From assembly GCA_900549015.1 (NCBI GenBank), contig URMH01000025.1:1-40017 (forward strand): a stretch of DNA of 40,017 nt, given 5' to 3'. The notes under the pieces were generated by a model. It was not told the origin of the DNA. It saw nothing but the letters and a program-made list of their open reading frames with translations, and searched no databases. Positions 32,075 through 39,934 of the stretch are shown one piece after another; the stretch's first letter is position 1, and each line of letters opens with the position of its first letter. The translations under genes were made by a program, and so were the position numbers. The stretch is from an uncultured Blautia sp. (lineage in GTDB: Bacteria; Bacillota; Clostridia; Lachnospirales; Lachnospiraceae).

Positions 32075-33418
32075 TTACAGAATCTTTTTCTTTTTCCAGT
32101 TGCCCGTACGGTACCAGAGGAAAGAAATCAGATAGTTTACAAACCAGCCAAGCGGTATGGCGTACCAGATAACCTGGATTCCAAGGACAGGAGATAAAAA
32201 TCTGGCAACAGATACGCGAATGGCAAGATTGATAAGATTCGCCAGCATATATACTTTTACGTCGCCGGAACCACGGAGAATGCCGTCGGTGATGGCTTTA
32301 AATCCCAAAAAGGAAAAGAAAATACCGACAAAGCGGAAATATGCGGTTCCTGTCTCAAAGGCAACCGGAGACTGTACCGGGTCTACAAATGAAGAGACAA
32401 TGGGACGGTACAGAAGCTGGGAGGCAAGCGCAAGAACAATTCCGAAAGAAATAATGATCTGGTAAGAAGCCCGGTATCCCTCTTTTACACGCTCCGTTTT
32501 TCCGGCGCCAAGATTTTGTGCAGTAAAGGGAGACATGGCGTTTCCCGTTGCAATCATAGGGACGATTCCCAGAGATTCCAGGCGGCTTCCCGCAGAATAT
32601 CCGGCAAGAGCGGAAGAGCCGAAATAGTTGACAGAGGACTGGGTAAGCAGCATACCGATACTTACGATGGACTGCTGTACAATCGAAGGAATCGCGATTT
32701 TTGTTCCGGTTTTCAGCATTTTCCTATCGAAAACAGCGTATTTTTCATCATTTTCATAAGTTTTCAGCAGGCGTAGGAAAATCATAAGGGAAAGCACTGC
32801 GGAAATTCCCTGTGCGATCACAGTTGCAATGGCTGCGCCTGCAACACCCATGTGAAAACCTCCTACCATCAGAAGATCTATTACAATATTCAGTATGGAA
32901 GAGAAAATCAAAAGTACAAGGGGAATATTTGATTTTCCAAGTGCATTAAAGTCGGCAGATAAAATGTTGTACATGAACATAAAGGGAAGACCGAGAAAAT
33001 AAATCTGCAAATATAAAAGCGCATCTTCCATAATGTTTTCCGGCGTTTTTAAAGCGCGAAGAATCGCGGGGTTATATAAAAGTCCAAGGACCGCAAGTAT
33101 CACGCTGATCACTCCGAAGGCAATAAGAAAAGTGTAGGCGGAGGTGCGCATTTTGCCGTATCTGCCTGCGCCGAGATACTGGCTTGTAAGGACGGAGGCG
33201 CCCATTCCTCCTCCTATGGCGATCATAATAAAAACGGTTGTGAAGGAGTAAGAAGCTCCCACAGCAGCGAGGGCGTTTTCCCCGGCAAACTGTCCCACAA
33301 TAATAGAGTCTGCCATATTGTAAAACTGTTGAAAAAGATTTCCAACAATCATGGGCAGGGCAAAGAAAAGAAGGGTTCTGCCCGGTTTTCCCTGTGTTAA
33401 ATTTTGTTGTTTCTGCAA
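32075..33418 (-). CDS. MATE family efflux transporter
   Basis: 447 residues, about twelve membrane helices in two homologous halves. The first half has PMIVGNLFQQFYNMADSIIVGQFAGENALAAVGAS and IAIGGGMGASVLTSQYLGA; the second has SIVQQSIVSIGMLLTQSSVNYFG and GNAMSPFTAQNLGAGKTERVKEGYRAS. These are clear MatE motifs. Members export cationic drugs or metabolites with sodium or protons; the substrate here is unknown. The start is TTG at 33416-33418, since GAGGTGA (33423-33429) fits it and no ATG does. It follows the DUF2284 gene by 29 bases in one operon. Confidence 0.93.
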   Translation of the reverse strand: MQKQQNLTQGKPGRTLLFFALPMIVGNLFQQFYNMADSIIVGQFAGENALAAVGASYSFTTVFIMIAIGGGMGASVLTSQYLGAGRYGKMRTSAYTFLIAFGVISVILAVLGLLYNPAILRALKTPENIMEDALLYLQIYFLGLPFMFMYNILSADFNALGKSNIPLVLLIFSSILNIVIDLLMVGGFHMGVAGAAIATVIAQGISAVLSLMIFLRLLKTYENDEKYAVFDRKMLKTGTKIAIPSIVQQSIVSIGMLLTQSSVNYFGSSALAGYSAGSRLESLGIVPMIATGNAMSPFTAQNLGAGKTERVKEGYRASYQIIISFGIVLALASQLLYRPIVSSFVDPVQSPVAFETGTAYFRFVGIFFSFLGFKAITDGILRGSGDVKVYMLANLINLAIRVSVARFLSPVLGIQVIWYAIPLGWFVNYLISFLWYRTGNWKKKKIL

Positions 33419-33447
33419 AGTATCACCTCAAATATCTGTAGTTTTGT

Positions 33448-34011
33448 TTATGGAATAAGAAGTCCGCATACAAGGACAAAGTGATGGGGAAGACGTCCTT
33501 CCTCCAGCCATTCCAGATGAAGTCCCATAAGCTTTTCTATGGTGAGTCCCACATTTCCTCCGAGAGATTCAATGGAATAGCGCATTTTATCCGGGAAAAG
33601 GCAGGGCTCTCCCTTTTCGCGGGAACAGACAGTACATTTTGTGCAGCTTCCGGCGGAAAGGCTGATGCTTCCGGGGTATTTTTCCTCTTCCTTAAAAAGC
33701 TCGAGAGAAAGCCGTTCTTTTTCTTTTATCAGAACTTCGTCCAGAATGTGGTTTATTTCTTCCTGTGAGTAAGTTCTGTTCAGGGCTTCTTCTGAAAAAG
33801 TAATCTTTGAAGCAAGGAGATTCAGGGTTTTATATTTTTTCCAGAAATCCAGCACATGAAAATCATAGGAAGGGCAGGACCATTTTTTATTATAATTAGG
33901 ACAGGCTCTGCAGGCTTCCAGAAATGTTTCCACATCTACAAATCCGTCTATATATTCTGAAACGGAGATGACGGCAGTGTGTCGGGTGATGTTATAGCTT
34001 ATATCTGACAT
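33448..34011 (-). CDS. DUF2284 cysteine-rich metal-binding protein
   Basis: 187 residues from ATG 34011, which has AAAGGA eight bases upstream; the open frame to 34065 has no such site. Cysteines C34, C37 and C46 (ACRACPNYNKKWSCPSYDF) and C123, C126, C129 and C137 (CTKCTVCSREKGEPC) suggest iron-sulfur or other metal sites, as proposed for DUF2284. C182 lies near the end. The enzymatic role is unknown. It is first gene of a two-gene operon with the MATE transporter, which may link it to export of a redox-active compound (speculative). Confidence 0.87.
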   Translation of the reverse strand: MSDISYNITRHTAVISVSEYIDGFVDVETFLEACRACPNYNKKWSCPSYDFHVLDFWKKYKTLNLLASKITFSEEALNRTYSQEEINHILDEVLIKEKERLSLELFKEEEKYPGSISLSAGSCTKCTVCSREKGEPCLFPDKMRYSIESLGGNVGLTIEKLMGLHLEWLEEGRLPHHFVLVCGLLIP

Positions 34012-34086
34012 AATTTTTTCCTTTCTGATTTTGATGATCAACATCTGATGAGGCGTTTCGTACATAAATATAATTCTGTCAGTGAT

Positions 34087-34114
34087 ATTATAGCAGTTTT
34101 CATGGGAAAAACAA
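34087..34114 (-). promoter_or_regulatory. Promoter of the DUF2284-MATE operon
   Basis: On the minus strand, TTGTTT (34114-34109), a 16-base spacer and TGCTATAAT (34095-34087), an extended -10. It leaves a leader of about 70 bases in which I see no convincing structure. Confidence 0.6.
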
Positions 34115-34125
34115 GAAAAGCCTTT

Positions 34126-34154
34126 TTGACTTTCTCCTTTCCCTCCGCTATACT
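34126..34154 (+). promoter_or_regulatory. Promoter of the AraC regulator gene
   Basis: TTGACT (34126-34131), a 17-base spacer and TATACT (34149-34154). It is divergent from, and only 11 bases away from, the DUF2284 promoter. Confidence 0.8.
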
Positions 34155-34186
34155 ATAGATAAAGTAATGTTTTGCAGGAGGAGATT

Positions 34187-35014
34187 ATGGAATTTCAGCA
34201 TGAGCTTATTATTCCAAACGAAGGGCTTCCCTTTAAGCTTTTTCTGTTTGAGGGCGGAAACGGGAATTATGTAAGAGAAAAGCACTGGCATACTTCTGTT
34301 GAGATTTTTGCAGTTATGGAGGGAAAATTAAGCTTTTTCCTGAAGGAGGAAGAATATCCACTGAAAGCAGGGGAACTGATCATCATTAATTCCAATGAGA
34401 TCCATTCGATCCATGCTCCTGAAAAAAATCAGACGGTTGTTCTTCAGATTCCCCTGAAGCAGTTCGAGGATTATTTTACAGCAGAGCGTTTTATCCGTTT
34501 TGCAAGTACCGGGCACCCCAGAAACAGAGAACTGGCAGGGCGTATCCGGGAGTTGTATGAAGTCAACAAAAAACAGGAAATCGGGTGCTCGTTTAAAATA
34601 AAGGCAGTCTATAATGAAATCATGTATCTTCTTGTGAGCGCTTACCGCATTACCGAGGTGGCGGAGCGGGAGGTGCGTTACAGCAGAAGGCTTGATGCTT
34701 TGTCAAAAATTACCACATATATGAGAGAACACTACAGGGAAGATATAAAGCTCTCGGAGCTGGCGGCAATGTTCGGATATTCCGAGGCGTATCTTTCCAG
34801 AATGTTCCGTAAATATGCAAAAGTAAATTTTAAGACGTATCTTCAGGATATTCGCATGGCGTATGCTTACAGGGAGCTTATGAATACGGATCACACCATA
34901 AGCGCCATTGCCTTTGAAAATGGTTTTTGCAGCAGCAGAGGCTTTGCAAGGGAGTTTCGGAGGCGCTATGGAATCCTTCCAAGCGAGCTTATAAAAGAAC
35001 GGGAGAAAAAGTAA
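34187..35014 (+). CDS. AraC family regulator with cupin sensor domain
   Basis: 275 residues from ATG 34187, five bases after AGGAGGA. The N-terminal cupin (about 10-90) has REKHWHTSVEIFAVMEGKLSF and LKAGELIIINSNEIHSI, the usual effector-binding domain. The C-terminal double helix-turn-helix (about 175-275) has DIKLSELAAMFGYSEAYLSRMFRKYAKVNFKTYL and ISAIAFENGFCSSRGFAREFRRRYGILPSE. It is the likely activator of the downstream isomerase / kinase operon in response to its sugar; the ligand is not readable from sequence. Confidence 0.92.
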   Translation: MEFQHELIIPNEGLPFKLFLFEGGNGNYVREKHWHTSVEIFAVMEGKLSFFLKEEEYPLKAGELIIINSNEIHSIHAPEKNQTVVLQIPLKQFEDYFTAERFIRFASTGHPRNRELAGRIRELYEVNKKQEIGCSFKIKAVYNEIMYLLVSAYRITEVAEREVRYSRRLDALSKITTYMREHYREDIKLSELAAMFGYSEAYLSRMFRKYAKVNFKTYLQDIRMAYAYRELMNTDHTISAIAFENGFCSSRGFAREFRRRYGILPSELIKEREKK

Positions 35015-35055
35015 AAGGTCAAAAAACAGCACTATAAGAGACAAGAAAAGCGGCG

Positions 35056-35087
35056 AAAAGTATATCGGATTTCGATATACTTTTTTT
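35056..35087 (+). terminator. Terminator or leader attenuator before the isomerase operon
   Basis: AAAAGTATATCG (35056-35067) pairs perfectly with CGATATACTTTT (35073-35084) and is followed by more T. It ends only 30 bases before the next start codon, and the only -10-like box (TATAAG, 35033-35038) is upstream of it. So it may act as an attenuator as well as ending the araC transcript. Confidence 0.75.
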
Positions 35088-35117
35088 AGCTTAAGAAAAT
35101 ACTTAAGGAGGAGAAAA

Positions 35118-35735
35118 GTGGAAATTAAAAGTGTATTGGACGAAAGTTTCCGTAAATACGGAAAAGTTCTGGAGGGGTATGATTTTTCCGCTCTGTTAAG
35201 GGCAATGCGCCACACGCCTGTTCCGGAAGATGTGGTGTATGTTCCTTCCTGTGAGGAAATGGAAGCCCTGGATGTGGCAAAAGAACTGCAGAACAAAGGG
35301 TTTGGCGGTCTGCCCATTCAGATTGGATACTGCAACGGACATAATAAAAAGTTAAATGCAGTGGAGTATCACAGAAACTCAGAAATCAATGTGGCAGTGA
35401 CAGATCTTGTTCTTCTTTTAGGCTGTCAGCAGGATATTGAGGAAGATTTTACATACGACACTTCTAAAATAGAAGCGTTTCTTGTGCCTGCAGGAACAGG
35501 AATCGAGGTTTACGGAACAACGCTTCACTATGCGCCGTGCAATACGGAAGACAGCGGCTTCCAGTGCGTTGTCGTTCTTCCGAAAGGAACAAATACAGAG
35601 CTTACTTTCCCTGTAAAAGAGACAGGAGAGGAAAAGCTTATGACTGCAAAAAACAAATGGCTCATCGGTCATGAGGAAGCAGCCATAGAGGGCGCTTTTA
35701 ACGGACTGAAGGGTGAAAATATTACGTTATCATAA
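35118..35735 (+). CDS. DUF4867 family cupin-like protein
   Basis: 205 residues, GTG start with AAGGAGGAG just upstream. I place it in DUF4867 (unknown function) with moderate certainty. It reads as a cupin: GYCNGHNKKLNAVEYHRNSE (70-89) offers H75, E83, H85 and E89 as a metal site, and VPAGTGIEVYGTTLHYAPCN (123-142) gives the second motif with H137. This arrangement is shared with sugar isomerase and ureidoglycolate lyase cupins. Being the first gene of an operon with an aldose isomerase and a sugar kinase suggests work on the same sugar, for example as a mutarotase or alternative isomerase. This is inference. Confidence 0.78.
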   Translation: MEIKSVLDESFRKYGKVLEGYDFSALLRAMRHTPVPEDVVYVPSCEEMEALDVAKELQNKGFGGLPIQIGYCNGHNKKLNAVEYHRNSEINVAVTDLVLLLGCQQDIEEDFTYDTSKIEAFLVPAGTGIEVYGTTLHYAPCNTEDSGFQCVVVLPKGTNTELTFPVKETGEEKLMTAKNKWLIGHEEAAIEGAFNGLKGENITLS

Positions 35736-35756
35736 TCATAAAGGAGAAGATGAATC

Positions 35757-37241
35757 ATGAACAATATGCCAAAAGTAAAAATTGGAATCGTAGCAGTAAG
35801 CCGTGACTGTTTCCCGGAAAGCCTTTCCGTAAACAGAAGAAAAGCGCTTGTGGAGGCTTACACAAAGAAGTATGACGCAGAGGAAATTTATGAATGCCCG
35901 ATCTGTATCGTAGAAAGTGAAATCCATATGGTACAGGCTCTTGAGGACATCAAAAAAGCAGGCTGCAACGCTCTTGCCGTTTATCTTGGAAACTTCGGAC
36001 CGGAAATTTCTGAGACACTTCTTGCAAAACATTTTGACGGACCGAAAATGTTCCTTGCAGCAGCAGAGGAATCAGGAGACAATCTCGTACAGGGACGCGG
36101 CGACGCATACTGCGGTATGTTAAATGCAAGCTATAACTTAAAGCTTCGCGGCGTAAAAGCATATATTCCGGAATATCCTGTGGGAGATGCTGAGGAATGT
36201 GCAGATATGATCCACGAGTTTGTTCCGATCGCAAAGGCAATCGAGGGATTAAACAACTTAAAAATCATAAGCTTTGGACCACGTCCGTTAAACTTCCTTG
36301 CATGTAATGCACCGATCCAGCAGCTTTACAACATCGGTGTGGAAATTGAGGAAAACTCAGAGCTTGACCTTTTCGAGGCATTTAATAAACATGCGGGAGA
36401 TGAGAGAATCCCGGAGATCGTAAAAGAAATGGAAGAAGAACTCGGTGCAGGCAACAAAAAACCGGAAATCCTTTCCAAACTTGCTCAGTATGAGCTTACT
36501 TTAAAAGACTGGGTAGAGGAGCACAGAGGATACCGCAAATATGTGGCTATTGCCGGGAAATGCTGGCCTGCATTCCAGACTCAGTTCGGTTTTGTTCCAT
36601 GCTATGTAAACAGCCGTCTTGCGGCACAGGGAATCCCTGTATCCTGCGAAGTTGATATTTACGGCGCATTAAGCGAGTTTATCGGAACAGTAGTAAGCAA
36701 CGATACCGTTACTCTTCTTGATATTAACAACTCTGTACCGAAGGATATGTACGAGAGCGATATTAAAGATAAATTCAATTACACACAGAAGGATACCTTT
36801 ATGGGCTTCCACTGCGGAAATACTGCATCAGGAAAGCTTTCTTTCTGCGAGATGAAATACCAGATGATCATGGCAAGAACACTTCCGGAAGAGGTAACAC
36901 AGGGAACTCTGGAAGGAGATATTGTTCCGGGTGATATTACATTCTACCGCCTGCAGAGCACAGCCGACAATAAGCTTCGCGCTTATATTGCACAGGGCGA
37001 GGTGCTTCCTGTTGCAACACGTTCCTTTGGTTCTATTGGAATCTTTGCAATTCCGGAGATGGGACGCTTCTACCGCCATGTTCTGATCGAGAAAAATTAT
37101 CCGCACCACGGCGCAGTTGCCTTTGGCCACTTTGGAAAACAGCTTTTCGAGGTATTTAAGTACATCGGCGTTCCGGTAGAGGAAATCGGATATAATCAGC
37201 CGGCAGGTGTTCGCTATCCAACAGAGAATCCCTGGGGATAA
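35757..37241 (+). CDS. L-fucose/L-arabinose isomerase family protein
   Basis: 494 residues, converting an aldose to a ketose in the cytoplasm with a divalent metal. The fold family is shared by FucI and AraA. The likely metal ligands are E298 (CEVDIYG) and D322 (LLDINN), whose 24-residue spacing equals that of E337/D361 in E. coli FucI, plus a histidine among H450, H451 and H458 (YPHHGAVAFGHFG). It is closer in feel to FucI than to AraA but about 100 residues shorter than FucI. With a xylulokinase-like partner and no aldolase, D-arabinose, L-fucose or L-arabinose are all possible substrates. AAAGGAG lies upstream. Confidence 0.87.
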   Translation: MNNMPKVKIGIVAVSRDCFPESLSVNRRKALVEAYTKKYDAEEIYECPICIVESEIHMVQALEDIKKAGCNALAVYLGNFGPEISETLLAKHFDGPKMFLAAAEESGDNLVQGRGDAYCGMLNASYNLKLRGVKAYIPEYPVGDAEECADMIHEFVPIAKAIEGLNNLKIISFGPRPLNFLACNAPIQQLYNIGVEIEENSELDLFEAFNKHAGDERIPEIVKEMEEELGAGNKKPEILSKLAQYELTLKDWVEEHRGYRKYVAIAGKCWPAFQTQFGFVPCYVNSRLAAQGIPVSCEVDIYGALSEFIGTVVSNDTVTLLDINNSVPKDMYESDIKDKFNYTQKDTFMGFHCGNTASGKLSFCEMKYQMIMARTLPEEVTQGTLEGDIVPGDITFYRLQSTADNKLRAYIAQGEVLPVATRSFGSIGIFAIPEMGRFYRHVLIEKNYPHHGAVAFGHFGKQLFEVFKYIGVPVEEIGYNQPAGVRYPTENPWG

Positions 37242-37255
37242 GATGAGGTGAATGT

Positions 37256-38713
37256 ATGTACTATATAGGTATTGATTTGGGGACTTCTGCTGTGAAGCTT
37301 CTTCTTATGGAGGAGTCCGGAAAAATCTGTAATATTGTTTCAAAAGAGTATCCGCTCTTTTTTCCGCATCCGGGCTGGGCAGAACAGAATCCTGAGGACT
37401 GGTTCACACAGAGTATGGAGGGAATGAAAGAGCTTACAAAGGACATTGATAAAGAAAAGATTGCGGGGATTGGTTTTGGAGGACAGATGCACGGTCTTGT
37501 CACTCTGGACGAAAAGGACGAAGTGATTCGTCCTGCAATCCTCTGGAATGACGGACGCACAGGAGAAGAGACGGAATATTTGAATCAGGTCATCGGAAAA
37601 GACAGGCTTTCCGCATATACTGCGAATATTGCTTTTGCCGGTTTTACAGCGCCGAAAATCCTCTGGGTGGAAAAAAATGAGCCGGAAAACTTTGCCCGGA
37701 TTCAGAAGATCATGCTGCCGAAGGATTATCTTGCATATCGCCTTTCCGGTTCTTTCTGCACAGACGTTTCCGATGCCTCCGGTATGCTTCTTCTTGATGT
37801 GAAAAACCGCTGCTGGTCAAAGGAAATGCTGGAAATCTGTCATGTGAGTGAAGAACAGCTTCCGAAGCTTTATGAGAGCTGGCAGGTTGTGGGAACATTA
37901 AAGCCGGAAATCGCAAAGGAGCTTGGCTTCTCTGCTGATGTGAAGGTAGTGGCAGGCGCAGGAGATAATGCTGCCGCTGCTGTCGGAACAGGAACGGTTG
38001 GAGATGGGCAGTGTAATATTTCTCTTGGAACATCAGGAACAATCTTTATTTCCAGTAAAGAATTCGGCGTAGATGAAAACAACGCCCTTCACTCTTTTGA
38101 TCATGCAGACGGAAGCTACCATCTTATGGGCTGTATGTTAAGCGCTGCTTCCTGCAATAAATGGTGGGCAGAGGAAATCCTTGGCACAAAGGATTTTGCA
38201 AAGGAGCAGGAAGGAATTACAAAGCTTGGTGAAAATCACGTATTTTTCCTTCCGTATCTTATGGGAGAGCGTTCTCCGCACAACAATCCGGACGCAAGAG
38301 GCGTATTCTTTGGAATGTCTATGGACACTACAAGAGCAGATATGACCCAGGCAGTTCTGGAAGGTGTTGCTTTCGGACTTCGCGATTCCCTTGAGGTGGC
38401 AAGAAGCCTCGGAATTAAGATCGAGCGCACAAAAATCTGCGGCGGCGGTGCCAAGAGTCCTCTCTGGAAAAAAATCATTGCCAATGTAATGAATTTAAAG
38501 GTAGATGTTCTGGAAAACGAAGAAGGACCATCTATGGGAGGCGCTATGCTGGCAGCAGTGGGCTGCGGCGCTTATCCCGACGTGGAAACCATCGGAAAGA
38601 AGTTTGCAAAAGTGGTGGATACGGTAGAACCGGAACAGGAGCTTGTTGCAAAATATGAAGAAAAATATCAGAAATTCAGGAAACTGTATCCCGGAATGAA
38701 AGAATTGTTTTAA
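37256..38713 (+). CDS. xylB: Xylulokinase (FGGY family)
   Basis: 485 residues. IGIDLGTSAVKLLL (phosphate-1 motif) opens the protein. GWAEQNPEDWF, GGQMHGLVTLD, AILWNDGRTGEE, AGAGDNAAAAVGTG, NISLGTSGTIF and KICGGGAKSPLWKKIIANV are the xylulokinase-type FGGY motifs. It phosphorylates a ketopentose, most likely D-xylulose; because it is paired with a fucose/arabinose-family isomerase rather than XylA, D-ribulose or L-fuculose cannot be ruled out. It starts 14 bases after the isomerase, with GATGAGGTG upstream. Confidence 0.92.
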   Translation: MYYIGIDLGTSAVKLLLMEESGKICNIVSKEYPLFFPHPGWAEQNPEDWFTQSMEGMKELTKDIDKEKIAGIGFGGQMHGLVTLDEKDEVIRPAILWNDGRTGEETEYLNQVIGKDRLSAYTANIAFAGFTAPKILWVEKNEPENFARIQKIMLPKDYLAYRLSGSFCTDVSDASGMLLLDVKNRCWSKEMLEICHVSEEQLPKLYESWQVVGTLKPEIAKELGFSADVKVVAGAGDNAAAAVGTGTVGDGQCNISLGTSGTIFISSKEFGVDENNALHSFDHADGSYHLMGCMLSAASCNKWWAEEILGTKDFAKEQEGITKLGENHVFFLPYLMGERSPHNNPDARGVFFGMSMDTTRADMTQAVLEGVAFGLRDSLEVARSLGIKIERTKICGGGAKSPLWKKIIANVMNLKVDVLENEEGPSMGGAMLAAVGCGAYPDVETIGKKFAKVVDTVEPEQELVAKYEEKYQKFRKLYPGMKELF

Positions 38714-38728
38714 GATAGGATAAAACAT

Positions 38729-38780
38729 AAAAATCTCCCTGTCATGACAGTGATAAAAGCTGTCAGCAGGGGATTTTTTT
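38729..38780 (+). terminator. Terminator of the isomerase / kinase operon
   Basis: The left arm (38729-38750) pairs with the right arm (38760-38777) through AAAATC/GATTTT, CCCTG/CAGGG and TGACAG/CTGTCA blocks with small bulges, followed by a T run. Confidence 0.85.
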
Positions 38781-38814
38781 GTGTGATTATATGGAACAAC
38801 ACTCACTTTTTTTG

Positions 38815-38843
38815 TTGACATTACATAAGCGCCTACTTATAAT
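38815..38843 (+). promoter_or_regulatory. Full-consensus sigma-A promoter
   Basis: TTGACA (38815-38820), a 17-base spacer and TATAAT (38838-38843), 12 of 12 consensus positions. It drives the exported protein at 38882; AAAGGAGG lies before the ATG. Confidence 0.9.
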
Positions 38844-38881
38844 GAAAATACAGAAAATTTTAAAATAAAGGAGGGATTCGC

Positions 38882-39868
38882 ATGAAAAATAGAAGAAAAA
38901 TATTAGTAATTCTGATGACATTAAGCACAGTCTGTCTCTTCTCAGGTTGGGACAGAGATGAGGCGAAAAAAGAGAAACTGCAGTACCTTCAGTTTAATTC
39001 TACGAGAATGGACGTAAAGAAATATCCTCCGCAGCAGCTTTCCAGATTTTGGGAAGACCTGGGGAGTACGACTCCAACAGAGAATGAAAAACCAGAAGAG
39101 CCTGCGGAAGATAAAAATTTTCCTTCTGTTCTTCTTATTTATGAGGGCGGAGAAACAGAATCCCTCCAGTTTTTTAAAGACAGTGACAAATGGTTTATGG
39201 AAACCCGGGACGGCACAGTCTATGAAAATGCGGACTTTATAACGGAGTGGATTCCATATGAAGAGCCGGAAAATACGGAAGATCAGCCAAGCGTAATCAC
39301 CAGTGCAGAGATTGATGAAGAATTATTTGTCACATATCTGGATGCTTTGAAAAAACAGGAGCTTTCAGATCTGGAAGGAGAGGTAGTATATAAAATCGCA
39401 GCTTTCAGACAGCAGGGGACTCCTTCAGAGAAAATAGAAGATCAGGTTCGCCAGATTTTTATAAAGAGATGGAAACTTTTTGACTATGCAGAAAAAGAGG
39501 GATTTTTTCCGACAGAAGAAGAGCAGGATCAGATGGTCGAGGACTGTATCGCAAGAATTAAAGACCAGTCTTATTATGCAGAGTATGATAAAATCTGTAA
39601 AGACGCAGGGCTTTCTTTTGATGATATAGTGCGGAAAAATAAAGATCTGATATGCGAACTGGAACTGACGAATAAATTTTATGATGACAGAACAGCAGAG
39701 TTCAGGGAAGGAAAAGACATTTCAGACGGGCATATTTATGAAAACTTCAGAGAGTACAGTATAGCTTTTATGGAGGAAAATATTTACAGTCAGGAGCCGG
39801 AAAGTGAGGAATATAAGGCAAGGCTGCAAGAGCTGGAAGATGCTTTTGAGAAAGCAGGGAAAGCATAA
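38882..39868 (+). CDS. Exported SurA-N-like protein with altered lipobox
   Basis: 328 residues. The N-terminus MKNRRKILVILMTLSTVCLFSGWDRDE looks like a lipoprotein signal, but Trp23 (TGG) stands where the lipidation cysteine is expected. Residues 60-135 are a low-complexity, acidic stretch with a strand-rich part (SVLLIYEGGETESLQFF). Residues about 165-300 resemble the helical SurA N-terminal chaperone domain: AAFRQQGTPSEKIEDQVRQIFIKRWKLFDYAEKEGFFPTEEEQDQMVEDCIA. No PpiC-type isomerase domain is present. A role in folding or handling secreted proteins is an inference from that resemblance. It is a single-gene unit. Confidence 0.72.
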   Translation: MKNRRKILVILMTLSTVCLFSGWDRDEAKKEKLQYLQFNSTRMDVKKYPPQQLSRFWEDLGSTTPTENEKPEEPAEDKNFPSVLLIYEGGETESLQFFKDSDKWFMETRDGTVYENADFITEWIPYEEPENTEDQPSVITSAEIDEELFVTYLDALKKQELSDLEGEVVYKIAAFRQQGTPSEKIEDQVRQIFIKRWKLFDYAEKEGFFPTEEEQDQMVEDCIARIKDQSYYAEYDKICKDAGLSFDDIVRKNKDLICELELTNKFYDDRTAEFREGKDISDGHIYENFREYSIAFMEENIYSQEPESEEYKARLQELEDAFEKAGKA

Positions 39869-39886
39869 AACTGAAAAGTATAATAA

Positions 39887-39920
39887 AAAAGGTACCGGAT
39901 TTCTCCGATACCTTTTCTTT
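39887..39920. terminator. Bidirectional terminator between the exported protein and fhs
   Basis: AAAAGGTA and CGGA (39887-39899) pair with TCCG and TACCTTTT (39904-39916) with one C-A mismatch. T-rich sequence follows on the plus strand and an A-rich stretch (T-rich for minus transcripts) precedes it. Confidence 0.85.
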
Positions 39921-39934
39921 TTGAACTCTTATTA

